Source of the DNA: Colocasia esculenta
Taxonomy: Eukaryota > Streptophyta > Magnoliopsida > Alismatales > Araceae
DNA length: 64,000 bases
NCBI GenBank assembly: GCA_014218235.1
Contig: CM024760.1
Span: forward strand, 69,132,961 to 69,196,960
Reading direction: 5' to 3'
The position numbers and the translations under genes are program-made. Below, one piece after another: positions 43,900 to 55,035 of this stretch; positions within the stretch are counted from its first letter, which is position 1, and each line of letters opens with the position of its first letter. The notes under the pieces were generated by a model, which saw only the letters and a program-made list of their open reading frames with translations, made no database searches and was not told the origin of the DNA.

Positions 43900-45691
43900 T
43901 GTTGAACCACTCTCTATTTGTTCTTGTATTTTGGTGATAATAAAATTTATGATGTAACTTAAATTGAATATTTTGTTTCATCTGTGTCGCATCAATCTCA
44001 TAGCAAAAGCTAAGTCTTTCATTGATGCAATATTTGGCGCACTAAAATGATAAAATCGATGTTTAATCAATATACATCGATTTCTGTGTAAAGTGCCAAA
44101 ATATTAAGCGCAACGATTTGTTAAGAAGTCGATGCCATAACGATTTCTTCTTTGAGCGCAGTGATTTGGTAAGAAATCGTTCCCGCAACGATTTGTTAAG
44201 AAATCGATGCCATAACGATTTCTTCTGTAAGCGCAACGATTTGTTAAGAAATCAATGCCATAACGATTTCTTCTGAAAGCGCAACGATTTGTTAAGAAGT
44301 CGATGCCATAACGATTTCTTCTTTGAGCGCAGTGATTTGGTAAGAAATCGTTCCCATAACGATTTGTTAAGAAGTCGATGCCATAACGATTTCATAAGTG
44401 TTCGCAACGATTTCTTCTGTAAAGCGCAAGAAGTCGATGCCATAACGATTTCATAAATGTTCACATCGATTTGTTTTTAAATGAGCAACGACTCTTCACC
44501 ATAACGATTTCATAAGTCATGCTCATAACGATTTCTTCATGGATTCTGTTGAAACACAGATTGCTTTTATATTTCAAATATGCTTGGCGCTTAAATGAAA
44601 AGTCAAATATCTTCTGACAAAAAGCTGCATGCATATTTCAGAGTCTTGTCAAAAAGATATGACCTCTATTTTCAGTATGTTAGCAGAAGCACAGTACCAT
44701 GCATCGTTTATCATAAACACTCTTTTATGCTAACACTTTCTTCTATGTGTTCAGACCTCGAAGACCATCAGAGTCTGATTAAGATAAATGAAGAGAAGAT
44801 CAGCAACGGCTAGAACTTCAACGGATCCAAAACTCAAACGGCTATATCTTCAACGGACCTGTTCAAAGACTGCTCATATAAAAGAAGGAGCACTGCTGAA
44901 GATCGATGAAGAGCCTTTTCCTGAACATCTTTTTGATAGAGTGTACATCCAGTGAGGAACCTCAACGACACATACACTCAAAGAAAGAGAGAAAGAGCCT
45001 GAGCCCAGCAGAAGCATTCAAGCTTTCAAGCATCTCAAGTTTCCAAGCATTCAAGCACTCTTGCTTTCTTTTCTCTCTTCTGTTTCTCTCCGAGCTCATT
45101 GTATATCTGGGGAGAGTTTGAGACTGTGAGCTTTACATGAGTGTTCATCTTGTAAGGTCTCTCAGTCTGATCTTTCTAAGAAAGATCTGTGTCCAGCTGT
45201 AGGACTGTATACAGTTGTTAACCCAGCTAGGGGTTGGTGTCTAGCAGAACCTAACTGGGGTTTGTACCAGTTGTCAACCCAGCTAGGGCTTTGTGTCTAG
45301 CAGAACCGCACTGGGGTTTGTTCCAGGAGGTTGGCTTCTTTACCTGTAAGAGAAGTGGGCTGCCTTCTTGCCCGGGAAAGAGAAGAAGACCTGGTGGGGG
45401 ATCCAGGGTGTTGTAAGGTCCATAAGGGGGACTGTACCCTTGGTTAGTGAAATCCCAAGAGTTTGCTTGGGGACTGGACGTAGGACTTCCATGTGGGAAG
45501 GGCAGAACCAGGATAAATCTCCTGTGTCCTTGTGTGATTGTTTATTTGCTTCCGCACTGCACTCTCTATCACACTGAACTAACCAAGCTTTCAAGTGTTA
45601 TTTTCTGTGTTTAAGATTCTATTTCAGATTTAAGAAAAACCTATTCACCCCCCCTCTAGGTTTGCTTGCTGCCGTACCAAAAGGGCCAACA
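43900..45691 (+). repeat. 5' LTR of the young Sirevirus derivative
   Basis: It starts TGTTGAACCACTC and ends GGGCCAACA. It has a CGATTT array (about 44046-44545), a TATA box TATAAAA (44877-44883) and a direct duplication of the block AACCCAGCTAGGG (45218, 45269). Differences from the 3' LTR were seen at 44091 (C/T), about 44790 (A/G), about 44825 (C/T) and about 45635 (A/C). Confidence 0.95.
44877..44883 (+). promoter_or_regulatory. TATA box of the young LTR
   Basis: TATAAAA followed by GAAGGAGC, downstream of the CGATTT array; the identical copy is at 47912-47918 in the 3' LTR. Confidence 0.65.
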
Positions 45692-45693
45692 AG

Positions 45694-45706
45694 TGGTATC
45701 AGAGCG
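45694..45706 (+). promoter_or_regulatory. Primer-binding site (tRNA-iMet type)
   Basis: TGGTATCAGAGCG two bases after the 5' LTR end, a perfect plant Copia primer-binding site. Confidence 0.95.
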
Positions 45707-45751
45707 GGTCTCTGATCATTCGAAGATCCAACGATCTTAGAGTAAAGATCC

Positions 45752-46476
45752 ATGGCAGCTCAAGGATATGCTGAAGGCCAATCAGTCACCAGACCTCCAT
45801 TCTTTGATGGAGAAGACTACCAATATTGGAAAATGAGAATGGAATGCTTCATTCGAGGCACAGACTTTGATCTGTGGCAGGTAATTGAGGTAGGTGATTT
45901 TGTTATTGTTCCTATTGAAGGCACTACTGCCATTACACCTGCTGATAAAGTAAATTATCATTGAATTTTAAAGCAAAGAATTATTTATGTTGTGCTTTAT
46001 CTAAAATAGAATTCAGTAAAGTATCCGCATGTATATCTGCTAAAGATATGTGGGACAAATTGAAGCTCACATATGAAGAAATACCCACTACGGATGAAAT
46101 ACCTACTGATGCTCAAGTGTTTAAAGAAACAAGACAGGAAGCTATAACTCCATCATCTCTAACTGTCGCCACTCAAGGGGAGCAACAGGAAGCACCTCAG
46201 GAAGTTATCCTTCCACATGAAGAAGAAGAAATAAAGGAGGAACCTCAGATTGTGGGGAAGCCTCATATCTTTTTCAAAAAGGATATCTCTAAAGAAATAA
46301 GCGCTGAAGAAGCTTCTGATGATGAAAACGCTGAGGATAAGGCTCATAAAATCCAAGTAACTTCTGAGGAGACATCTTCTGTAAACAACTCCTCAGGTAG
46401 CTTCAACATTAAAGAAGAAAATGCCTATCTACTCTTGATGAACAAAAGGAAAAGGCATTCAAATGGGTATGGTTAG
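45752..46476 (+). pseudogene. Remnant gag fused to a pol-linker fragment
   Basis: Starts MAAQGYAEGQSVTRPPFFDG, the Sirevirus Gag N-terminus. A stop at 45962 results from a small frameshift, and the reading continues at 45961 as MNFKAKNYLCCALSKIEF and AKDMWDKLKLTYEE. Immediately afterwards the sequence changes to an acidic, low-complexity part (EIPTTDEIPTDAQ onward) that resembles linkers between integrase and RT, so a large internal deletion removed most of gag, protease, integrase and RT. No zinc knuckle remains. Even a full-length translation could not supply enzymes. Confidence 0.82.
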
Positions 46477-46654
46477 AGGATGCTCAAAAACATCCGATTG
46501 GTGATTACCAACTCTTCACTTCATTCCAATCTGAAGAGGAAGTAGTCATCCTTTAGTTTTAGTTTTTTTTTAAACCTCATTTCTGTTTGTTATATTTAGT
46601 AAACTACAATGCTACTAACAATTATTTTCAAGTTTCATTCAGGTGGAGTCTCTC

Positions 46655-46934
46655 ATGCTCAGGGGGAGCACAGACTAAGGGGGAGTCTCATACTTAGGGG
46701 GAGCCTTCACTAAGGGGAAGTTATTCATTGAATATCTATTATTGTTGAACCCCTCAATGGTAAGAAATTTTCTCAAAGGGGAGAGAATCCTGGTAAGATC
46801 CATCCTTTTTGGTTAGTGACAAAAAGGGGGAGAGTTTGTATGAATTTTCTGAAACCTCTATGCTAACCTCTTTGCTATATATATTTTTATCAGAAAATTC
46901 ACATAAATTTTGTCATCACCAAAAAGGGGGAGAT
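46655..46934 (+). promoter_or_regulatory. GGGGGAG array and polypurine tract
   Basis: Several GGGGGAG copies occur (about 46662, 46679 and 46697) with weaker GGGGAAG/GGGGAG variants, then AAAAAGGGGGAGAG near 46823 and AAAAAGGGGGAGATT at 46921-46934, which primes the 3' LTR. The array is kept although nearly all coding sequence was lost. Confidence 0.8.
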
Positions 46935-48726
46935 TGTTGAACCACTCTCTATTTGTTCTTGTATTTTGGTGATAATAAAATTTATGATGTAACTTAAATT
47001 GAATATTTTGTTTCATCTGTGTCGCATCAATCTCATAGCAAAAGCTAAGTCTTTCATTGATGCAATATTTGGCGCACTAAAATGATAAAATCGATGTTTA
47101 ATCAATATACATCGATTTCTGTGTAAAGTGCTAAAATATTAAGCGCAACGATTTGTTAAGAAGTCGATGCCATAACGATTTCTTCTTTGAGCGCAGTGAT
47201 TTGGTAAGAAATCGTTCCCGCAACGATTTGTTAAGAAATCGATGCCATAACGATTTCTTCTGTAAGCGCAACGATTTGTTAAGAAATCAATGCCATAACG
47301 ATTTCTTCTGAAAGCGCAACGATTTGTTAAGAAGTCGATGCCATAACGATTTCTTCTTTGAGCGCAGTGATTTGGTAAGAAATCGTTCCCATAACGATTT
47401 GTTAAGAAGTCGATGCCATAACGATTTCATAAGTGTTCGCAACGATTTCTTCTGTAAAGCGCAAGAAGTCGATGCCATAACGATTTCATAAATGTTCACA
47501 TCGATTTGTTTTTAAATGAGCAACGACTCTTCACCATAACGATTTCATAAGTCATGCTCATAACGATTTCTTCATGGATTCTGTTGAAACACAGATTGCT
47601 TTTATATTTCAAATATGCTTGGCGCTTAAATGAAAAGTCAAATATCTTCTGACAAAAAGCTGCATGCATATTTCAGAGTCTTGTCAAAAAGATATGACCT
47701 CTATTTTCAGTATGTTAGCAGAAGCACAGTACCATGCATCGTTTATCATAAACACTCTTTTATGCTAACACTTTCTTCTATGTGTTCAGACCTCGAAGAC
47801 CATCAGAGTCTGATTAAGATAAATGAGGAGAAGATCAGCAACGGCTAGAACTTCAACGGATTCAAAACTCAAACGGCTATATCTTCAACGGACCTGTTCA
47901 AAGACTGCTCATATAAAAGAAGGAGCACTGCTGAAGATCGATGAAGAGCCTTTTCCTGAACATCTTTTTGATAGAGTGTACATCCAGTGAGGAACCTCAA
48001 CGACACATACACTCAAAGAAAGAGAGAAAGAGCCTGAGCCCAGCAGAAGCATTCAAGCTTTCAAGCATCTCAAGTTTCCAAGCATTCAAGCACTCTTGCT
48101 TTCTTTTCTCTCTTCTGTTTCTCTCCGAGCTCATTGTATATCTGGGGAGAGTTTGAGACTGTGAGCTTTACATGAGTGTTCATCTTGTAAGGTCTCTCAG
48201 TCTGATCTTTCTAAGAAAGATCTGTGTCCAGCTGTAGGACTGTATACAGTTGTTAACCCAGCTAGGGGTTGGTGTCTAGCAGAACCTAACTGGGGTTTGT
48301 ACCAGTTGTCAACCCAGCTAGGGCTTTGTGTCTAGCAGAACCGCACTGGGGTTTGTTCCAGGAGGTTGGCTTCTTTACCTGTAAGAGAAGTGGGCTGCCT
48401 TCTTGCCCGGGAAAGAGAAGAAGACCTGGTGGGGGATCCAGGGTGTTGTAAGGTCCATAAGGGGGACTGTACCCTTGGTTAGTGAAATCCCAAGAGTTTG
48501 CTTGGGGACTGGACGTAGGACTTCCATGTGGGAAGGGCAGAACCAGGATAAATCTCCTGTGTCCTTGTGTGATTGTTTATTTGCTTCCGCACTGCACTCT
48601 CTATCACACTGAACTAACCAAGCTTTCAAGTGTTATTTTCTGTGTTTAAGATTCTATTTCAGATTTCAGAAAAACCTATTCACCCCCCCTCTAGGTTTGC
48701 TTGCTGCCGTACCAAAAGGGCCAACA
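46935..48726 (+). repeat. 3' LTR of the young Sirevirus derivative
   Basis: Aligned to the 5' LTR at a constant offset of 3035 bp over the full 1792 bp, with no indels and about four substitutions. It begins directly after the polypurine tract and ends at the GCGCC duplication. Confidence 0.95.
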
Positions 48727-49139
48727 GCGCCGTCACCTCACCGACCGAGATAAGGGCAAGCTCCTCACCGGGAGATGCCGTCATCTCTGCCACCATCGCG
48801 CTGATATTAGTGGACGGAGTCCCAGACACCGCCTCTGGCACCGCCGCCTCCTTCTCCGGTGAACCATCGCCGCTTCCTCGCTGCCATGCTCTCCATGTGC
48901 CCGATGAGAAAGAGGGAGAGAGAGTTAAGAGAAAAGAGAAGGGAATTAGAGAGAGAGAGAGAGGGATTAGAGAGGGAAGAGTTTGAATGGCCGGAATAGT
49001 TACCTTCAGGCTGTTTTTGCTGTTCCGGCGACGTTTCGAAATTTCGTCCACAGCAGAAGCTGCGGTTTACGAAGGGACGCCTCTGAATTGCGCCCCGGAG
49101 AGTCGCCGCGATCTCCAAAGTCATCATTGCATCTAGCAC

Positions 49140-50186
49140 GGGGACCGAGGTTTGAAATTTAAAGTTCTATAGGCGTCGGCATGAAAGGACGAAGAATTGG
49201 AAAAGATAGAATGAAAAGCGTCCGGGTTATTGGCCGCATTTCAGGAGTAATCATTGCACGGCGAGGATTTTGAGAGGGCGCGCCGTTTTTGGAAAATGTA
49301 AAAGTCAAAAATAATAACGTCCAGGAGGTGGGACGCAATTTCTAAGAAACGCGGCTGGTTGGGACGCCGCGATTTGGAAGAAGAGCTCTTTAACCCATAT
49401 GAGGATGGCCATAGAAGAGGTGGGGCCCCCCCTTGAAGCGAGCTGTTCAGTTGAAGCGAGGGTAGCACAACAACTGGATCTCTCATCATTAGGATCGCCA
49501 TCGCTCGATTGGCAGCGCCACATAAGAGCCCCAAACGCTTCTTCGAGATCATTTTGGCATATGTTACATCTTTTTGCTCTTTCAATCATTCATCAAAAGA
49601 CATGAGAAGGAGACAAGCTCCATGTAAGCACCCATTTTTGGAAATTCGATTCGCGCCATACTTGGTGGACATAATTCAAGTAGTTGAAGGCAGCCGGTTA
49701 GGACGCCGTGATTTGAGAAAGAAGTGCTTTGGCAAAGAAAGCAAACATATGGGGACAGCGTTTAAAGGGATCAAGGAGTTGAAGCAAGGGTAAGACCTCG
49801 CCATAACTTAAGGACATGCGTCCACTGTGGCATGTTCAACTTCTTCAGGGTCTTGCTTCCTAACTTCGCTACCAAATTGGCAGCGCCGCATAGGAGTCGC
49901 CAAGCACTCCAATAGAGAGAATTTTAGTATTTTGAACTCTTTTACCTCTTTGGCCTTCTCATTGAGCATCATAAGGAGGAGACAAGCCTAATTGTTGTGC
50001 CCAGTTTAGAAATTGATTTGCGGCCATAGGGGTGGACGCTTTTCATAAGAACAGCGTCCTCTGTACTAGACGCGGTTATAAGGGCCAACCGAGGCTTTGT
50101 TTGAGGAGAAAATTCATGCACAAATGATCTTATTCAAGGGACATTTTTGCCCATGTTAAGGAAGCAATTTATTTCTCATTGAGGTT
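49140..50186 (-). other. Antisense-side spacer with GGACGC motifs and repeated fragment
   Basis: Contains GCGTCC/GGACGC-type motifs (49190-49370, 49700, 50030-50080). Two related fragments (about 49430-49560 and 49795-49960) share TTGGCAGCGCC(A/G)CATA-like sequence, and a third is near 52250-52400. No intact ORF. Confidence 0.45.
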
Positions 50187-51360
50187 TCAATCGCGTCGTT
50201 TACAAATGGCCACTTTGGGCCGCAATTTCCTAAGCTCCCTTACATAAGTCATCCAGTCATTTTCAATCTCTATTACATTTAGGACCGGCCTCCTAAAGGT
50301 GCAGACCTTCCATATAGCTTTTATTGTGTTCACCTCCTTGCCATCATTGTTAGTGCCGATGTCACATCGTTTAATTGGCGGAAGGTGAGATGGCCTCTTG
50401 AAGATGCACCTTCGAATTCCGAGTTGAGCAAGGCAGCGGTGTGGATTGTAAAGGACAAACTCGGATGCTCCAATCAACCGCAAATCCACACCAGGTGCTA
50501 TTCGAATCGACACATCTCGGGAGAGAAGTGGCGTCGGTGTAAAAGTGAAGGCACTCTCGGGCATATCTCGGAAAAGTCATGCTAATCTGCTCGCATCTTA
50601 AGCTGTGGCGCTCGGTTAGCCACGCGTCCTTCTAAGCCCACAAGGTGATCCAAGTGCTTAAGTGGACACCTGGAGAAGATCTGAGACGAGCTTGCAACAT
50701 CATTGCTCAAAGAAAACTTAAAGTGTAGGTTAGTCCAACAAGTTAATAAAAGCATTGATCCGTAAGGAGGCCTACCCAAGCTCGCCGCCGTGAGCCAGCT
50801 ATAAAGAAAGGCTAGCACCACCGGTCCCAACCTCTCCCCTTCCCACATGGCGCACACCGTGCCGAGTTGATCTTCTTCCAAAACACTGTCGATCGAAGGG
50901 AAGAGTAGTGCGCCCGCCACGCAGATGGCGAACCCTTGCATCACCAGTTCAAGCCTCTCGTCAACCATCGTTCCCGATATCTCCTTCTTTGTCTAAGCCG
51001 CCAACTTTTGGAGGTTTATCCCTTGTGGGGCCTGGATGGTTTGTGCCTCCCCCGGATCCATGAAGCTCTCAAGCACCGCCTTGCTCGTGTAATTCTGCGT
51101 CATGTTGCATCCCGTCCTCCTCGCCTCGCTTCATCCTCTTCAAACCTAATAAGAGTTCAACCTCTTCCAAAAGAACAGTGGCTTCAAAGGTTCGGAAGAG
51201 AAATGTGTTGGTTTGAGGATGCCATAGCTCAATCAAAGCCCCAAGGGCCGCCCAGGATCACGTGGTATCACTTTGCATGGACAGTAAGGTTGCTCATTCC
51301 CCACCGCCTAAGGATGGCACTCATGTCCGGGATAATGGCGGAGGTCAATTGTTGAAGCCA
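50187..51360 (-). pseudogene. DUF7745-like antisense ORF, degenerate
   Basis: Minus-strand pieces: FRTFEATVLLEEVELLLGLKR (about 51180-51130), PQGINLQKLAA followed by a TAG, then MVDERLELVMQGFAICVAGALLFPSID (50968 onward), PVVLAFLYSWLTAASLG and, in another frame, GVDLRLIGASEFVLYNPHRC (50564-50187). The order and spacing resemble plant DUF7745 proteins (an EE-Y/V-x-LLG block, an AIYG-like hydrophobic block, and a GTxGxINYNPxLALRQ block), which occur as antisense additional ORFs in Gypsy elements. The assignment rests on motif memory without a search. Stops and frameshifts make it non-functional. Confidence 0.5.
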
Positions 51361-53593
51361 GGGGAGGCGCATGAAGCACCGGTTGCCCGGGAATAGCGGG
51401 TAATCCTGCATAGGTATCAAGGTTTAGGTTGGTGGAGGATAGGATCAGGCCATTTGAAAAGAGGTAATAAAAGGAAGAAAACAAGGGGAAGAACACCAAA
51501 CCAAAGTATTAGCAGCATGTTAAGGCCAAGTAAATCAAAATCGTAATCTTCAAAAACTTACCATCTTTGCTTGAACAAGCTTATAGATGTGCCCTTCTAC
51601 TTGGTTTAACCTTTGAAACTCTCCTCTTGATCCCTGAGAAGATGATCCATGCTCCATTCTCAAAGGGATGCTTCTCTTTCTCTCTCAAAATCTCCCTTTC
51701 TCCCTTCCCTTTCCTCTCCTTGGTTCAAAATGAGAACTCGTACCTTTAAAATAGGGAGGGAAAAATTTGGATGCATGGGAAAAAGTAGCAGGAATCCTGA
51801 AGATATGTTATCTCCTGTAGATGACCTGTCACTCATGTTCCCATTGGATAGAAAAAAAACAAAACCTTCAATCAGAATTATCGGTGTTAATCGCGGCCAT
51901 AACAGTGGCCGTGATTCTTCATAAAAGGCATCTGGGCGGCTAGACGCTAATTAAAATAAGTGCGTCGACTCATGCGGACGCTATTAAAAAAAAAGGGGGG
52001 GAGAGAAAAGCGGCGTCCCAACTGGACGCCAATTTAAGGAGATGCAAAGAGTGCCCTGAGAGAATTCAAAGTCGAAGATGCACTCCAATACTACGATCGG
52101 TAAGAAAGACTTAAGACCCTCACTATCTCCTGAGTAAGAAAATTTAAGGGAAAGTCCCTATTACCCATAATGACCCCCTTTCATGCCACAAAAGCTGCTT
52201 CATCGAGCTTTACATTATTCTTATCCAGATGAAGTTCAGTCCTTGTGATAGGTCATTCTGTTCTCGCCATAACTGAAGAACGAACATGTCCGGCCTCGGA
52301 AGTTCAAGTTCTTCAGGATCTTGCTTCTGGCTTCGCCACATAATACGACAGAGGCTCACCAACTACTTCATCAGAGAGAATTTGACATGGGTCACACTCT
52401 TGAGCCCTCTCTGGAAGCCAGGAACATTGGATTGGCGATGATAACAAAGGTTCGCACTTTGCTAAAGGTTGGGAGAGATTTGCAGTAGCTCAAAAATCAA
52501 ATGCCTCTTGGTGTTCAAGAGCGTAGGCGGCCTGACTTTTCACGAAACTACCTTTTGCAAAGTGCATACAATATCAGAAACGAGATTCCTAACAATATAA
52601 TTCAATTTTTTCAAACCTTTTGAATAGCGTCCTTATCCCTGGCCACAAATTATAAGTGACATTGTTTACAACTTCCCCCATATTACATGTTGCTTGTCGA
52701 TGTTAACCAAATCTTTGAGCACAGGTTTTGGACCGCTTCTTTTGTCACGCAGCACACGAATATCCTCGACATGCCTCCAACCCGGTATTGTATATATTGC
52801 ATTTACTATATGATATATTTTTAGAACACATCAAGGACCTCGAGACTCTGATGAAACTGGAATTTGAGTTCCCCTCCTCCGCTAAAAACAGTGATAATTC
52901 CAGAAGAGTCCTACGTCTTGAGGATAGGCCGTTACGTTGCAGGAGGATGACGGTTCCTTCCGGTATCCTGACTTCCGCAATGTAACAATATTATCCTTGA
53001 TTATTTTATATTTCTTGTTGTTCTATAATTTTCTTTTAGCCCAACATGCATCATGTAGGACTTTGAGCATAACTCTGGATAGTCACTCATTTTTAACTAA
53101 GGAGAGCCACTCGTCCTTTAAATCTAGTTAACATGGAGTATTCCACTCCAAGCCAAGTGCTCAGTCCACCGTGTCATTGTTTGGAGATCATCACTTGGAG
53201 AGCTCGCTACTTTTAGGTTTTCTTTCGATATAATTACTCTCCCTAAAGGATCCGCCTGCGGTAGTGGCAGATGCCCCCAAAGGTGAAACCTAACGGATTC
53301 CGTCCTTAGGTACTTCCCCGACGCTGGAAGTTGATCCTTCTCCCTTTTCGTGCCCACGTGCACACCTCTTTCTCCAAAGCAGCGAATTTTCTGTGAGATT
53401 ATCAACAAAACATTCCTACTATGAACTGATGAACAACTACTGTCATGTGTTGTTAAGGCGTGTCTCATCACACCTTGGCGTCTACTTTTCAGTCATTTCC
53501 GCTTCATTCCACTCAATTCACACTATTTCACTTCTTTCATCTCGTATAACTTCGCTTCACTTCCTTGCAAAGCAGACGCCAAGGCGAGGCAGC
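51361..53593. other. Non-coding region before the 3' LTR
   Basis: No domain-bearing ORF was found. The 52728-52985 ORF has no recognisable motif. A third copy of the fragment seen at 49430 and 49795 is near 52250-52400. A clear polypurine tract is not visible before the LTR (the adjoining sequence is CAAGGCGAGGCAGC), perhaps through mutation. Confidence 0.5.
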
Positions 53594-55035
53594 TGTAGAC
53601 ACGCCAATTTGATAGCACATTGAGTAAAATCCGTGTTATACCGCGATGCCTCAAAGTGGCTCTTCTCAGTTAATCTCAGGAGTGATTTTTCCACTTATTC
53701 TGGATGTGTTTAGACAAAAATCCTCGAGGGTCCGCAAATTTCTTTAAATCGCGTCCCAATCAGTAGGCGCTCTTTGCAAGAGTAAGAACCACGTCAGCTA
53801 CGGTGGACGCGGATTATACTTGCAAAACGACACAACAACTAGTTTTGAAACGCGCCCACTTGACTCACCGCACTTCATAAGTCAAACTTCTCTGCTGCGC
53901 CCTGTCAGCAGCATTAAATGAACGCCACGTCAAAATGATGATGTCTCGTTAAAAATGTGTTTGTATTAGACGCCGCGCTTTAGAGAATGTCCAATCAGTG
54001 TCAAATTCCGTCAAAGATTTGATTTGATTGAGGAAGTGCGGATGACAGAGCGGACGCATTTTATAACATAGCTTACAGCTACCATCATCATGAAAATGTC
54101 TAATCCCACGCAAATCAAGGATCTTATGAAGCACGGCTTGTCAGGCGGATGTCTTTCATCGATAATAAGCATCCACTGCATTGGACGCAATTTCAACTAT
54201 AAATACAGACCCGCGAGACCCTCATTTGGCAATCCATCTCAAGTACGGCGAAGCCCTGTCAGATTCTCCCCTCAACCTCTGAACTTCAACTCTTCAACTT
54301 TTCGAGGTAGGACTCCGGCAGATTGAAGGCTTGTGTACTGGCGTCGAGGCAAGAGCGCGCACCGTCTTCGTGTCATCTTCTTCACGCAGTGGAGTCTCCA
54401 GGCGTGGAGTGCGGCAAGAAGGATTCCGACCACGTCTTCACCGCCCTCACCATTCTCCATCACTTGCCGGGCTACGCCACTATTTTCCCTTTCATCATCT
54501 CAATTTTTGCCTTTCATTAGACACGCATTGCACACTTCTACACACACACACATGCATAGCATTCTTCCTACCCACTCTTAGGTGTTTAACACTGCCTCCA
54601 CGAGGTGTGTTTCCCCCCATTTACATGTTTTTCTTATCTTTCATTTACTTTAAATTTACTACACTCTGTAGTCTAATCTCCCCCTTCACGTGTTTGTTTT
54701 GTTGTCTATATCTTGAAAGGTAACCGGAATTGGATCTTCTTTGTCGGCCGGCCGATTGGGGAAGGAAGAATAACCCGCCATGGAACTCCCGCTTCTCTTC
54801 GGGTAGGAGGTAAGTGCAACGCATTCCCTTTTTGCTCGTTACATTCGGCGCCCTCGTGCGCCTGGCGATCACATACACCCATCGTGCACACACGCACATT
54901 CCTATCCCCTTCTTTCCCTCTTTTCATTCTCTCCATCATATTCCGCAATCACCCTTTCACCGTTGCGAGTAGAGTTTTCCTTCCCGTCATCCACCGTCTT
55001 CAGACTCCAAAAAAAGGGGAAGAACCGCCTCTACA
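53594..55035 (+). repeat. 3' LTR of the giant Gypsy
   Basis: TGTAGACACG...CTCTACA, 1442 bp, the same length as the 5' copy and with the same TATA, leader and CA-repeat layout. It ends exactly where GACAT (55036-55040) begins. Confidence 0.93.

Larger units (their letters stand above)
43900..48726 (+). mobile_element. Young non-autonomous Sirevirus derivative
   Basis: 5' LTR 43900-45691, primer-binding site 45694, a 1.24-kb internal region with a remnant gag and no protease, integrase or RT, polypurine tract 46921-46934 and 3' LTR 46935-48726. Both LTRs are 1792 bp without indels between them and differ at about four bases. Flanking duplications are GCGCC (43895-43899 and 48727-48731). Ends are TGTTG...CAACA. 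It must have been mobilised in trans by a relative. It sits in an exon of the antisense PMD gene. Confidence 0.95.
41076..49139 (-). pseudogene. Plant Mobile Domain (PMD) gene, antisense cargo with introns
   Basis: A spliced minus-strand gene model. Segments with GT-AG borders are 49139-49004, 48888 to 43782 (one exon, split by the 43900-48726 insertion), 43431-42732, 42642-42484, 42409-42045, 41981-41884, 41812-41663 and 41591-41076. Codon phases agree across the first junctions checked. Exon 3 carries the PMD core (FLFPWGHMVPNLEDVTRITG, then SGYAWGAALLAHTFVDL after a 1-bp slip near 42990). Exons 4 and 5 continue it (VWNYYYLPLGRAIQVRP; VVWEPY; MWVHCLNEIEPLHLRL). The C-terminal exons encode a coiled coil. 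TAG stops at 41938, 41520, 41487 and 41352 and a TGA in exon 4 show decay. PMD proteins (MAIN/MAIL1 and transposon relatives) act in nuclear silencing and meristem maintenance; this copy's role is unknown. Confidence 0.78.
27731..55035 (+). mobile_element. Giant Tat-type Gypsy retrotransposon with antisense gene cargo
   Basis: Two 1442-bp LTRs (27731-29172 and 53594-55035) start TGTAGACACG and end CTACA, and the whole 27.3-kb unit is flanked by GACAT duplications. That proves a single insertion. Minus the nested 4.8-kb Copia derivative it is about 22.5 kb. Sense strand: primer-binding site, gag, protease with G-patch, RT, RNase H, archaeal-type RNase H and integrase (30237-39392); the aRH between RNase H and integrase defines the Tat clade. 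Antisense strand between pol and the 3' LTR: a PMD gene with introns and a DUF7745-like ORF. LTRs differ by roughly 38 sites in about 610 compared (6%, mainly transitions). With 1.3e-8 substitutions per site per year (grass rate, an assumption) this is about 2 million years. Confidence 0.92.

Noticed and set aside
44252..44464. Repetitive ORF (SLWHRLLNKS units) on the minus strand, repeated at 47287-47499
   Set aside because: It is the antisense translation of the CGATTT array in both LTRs of one element, not a gene.
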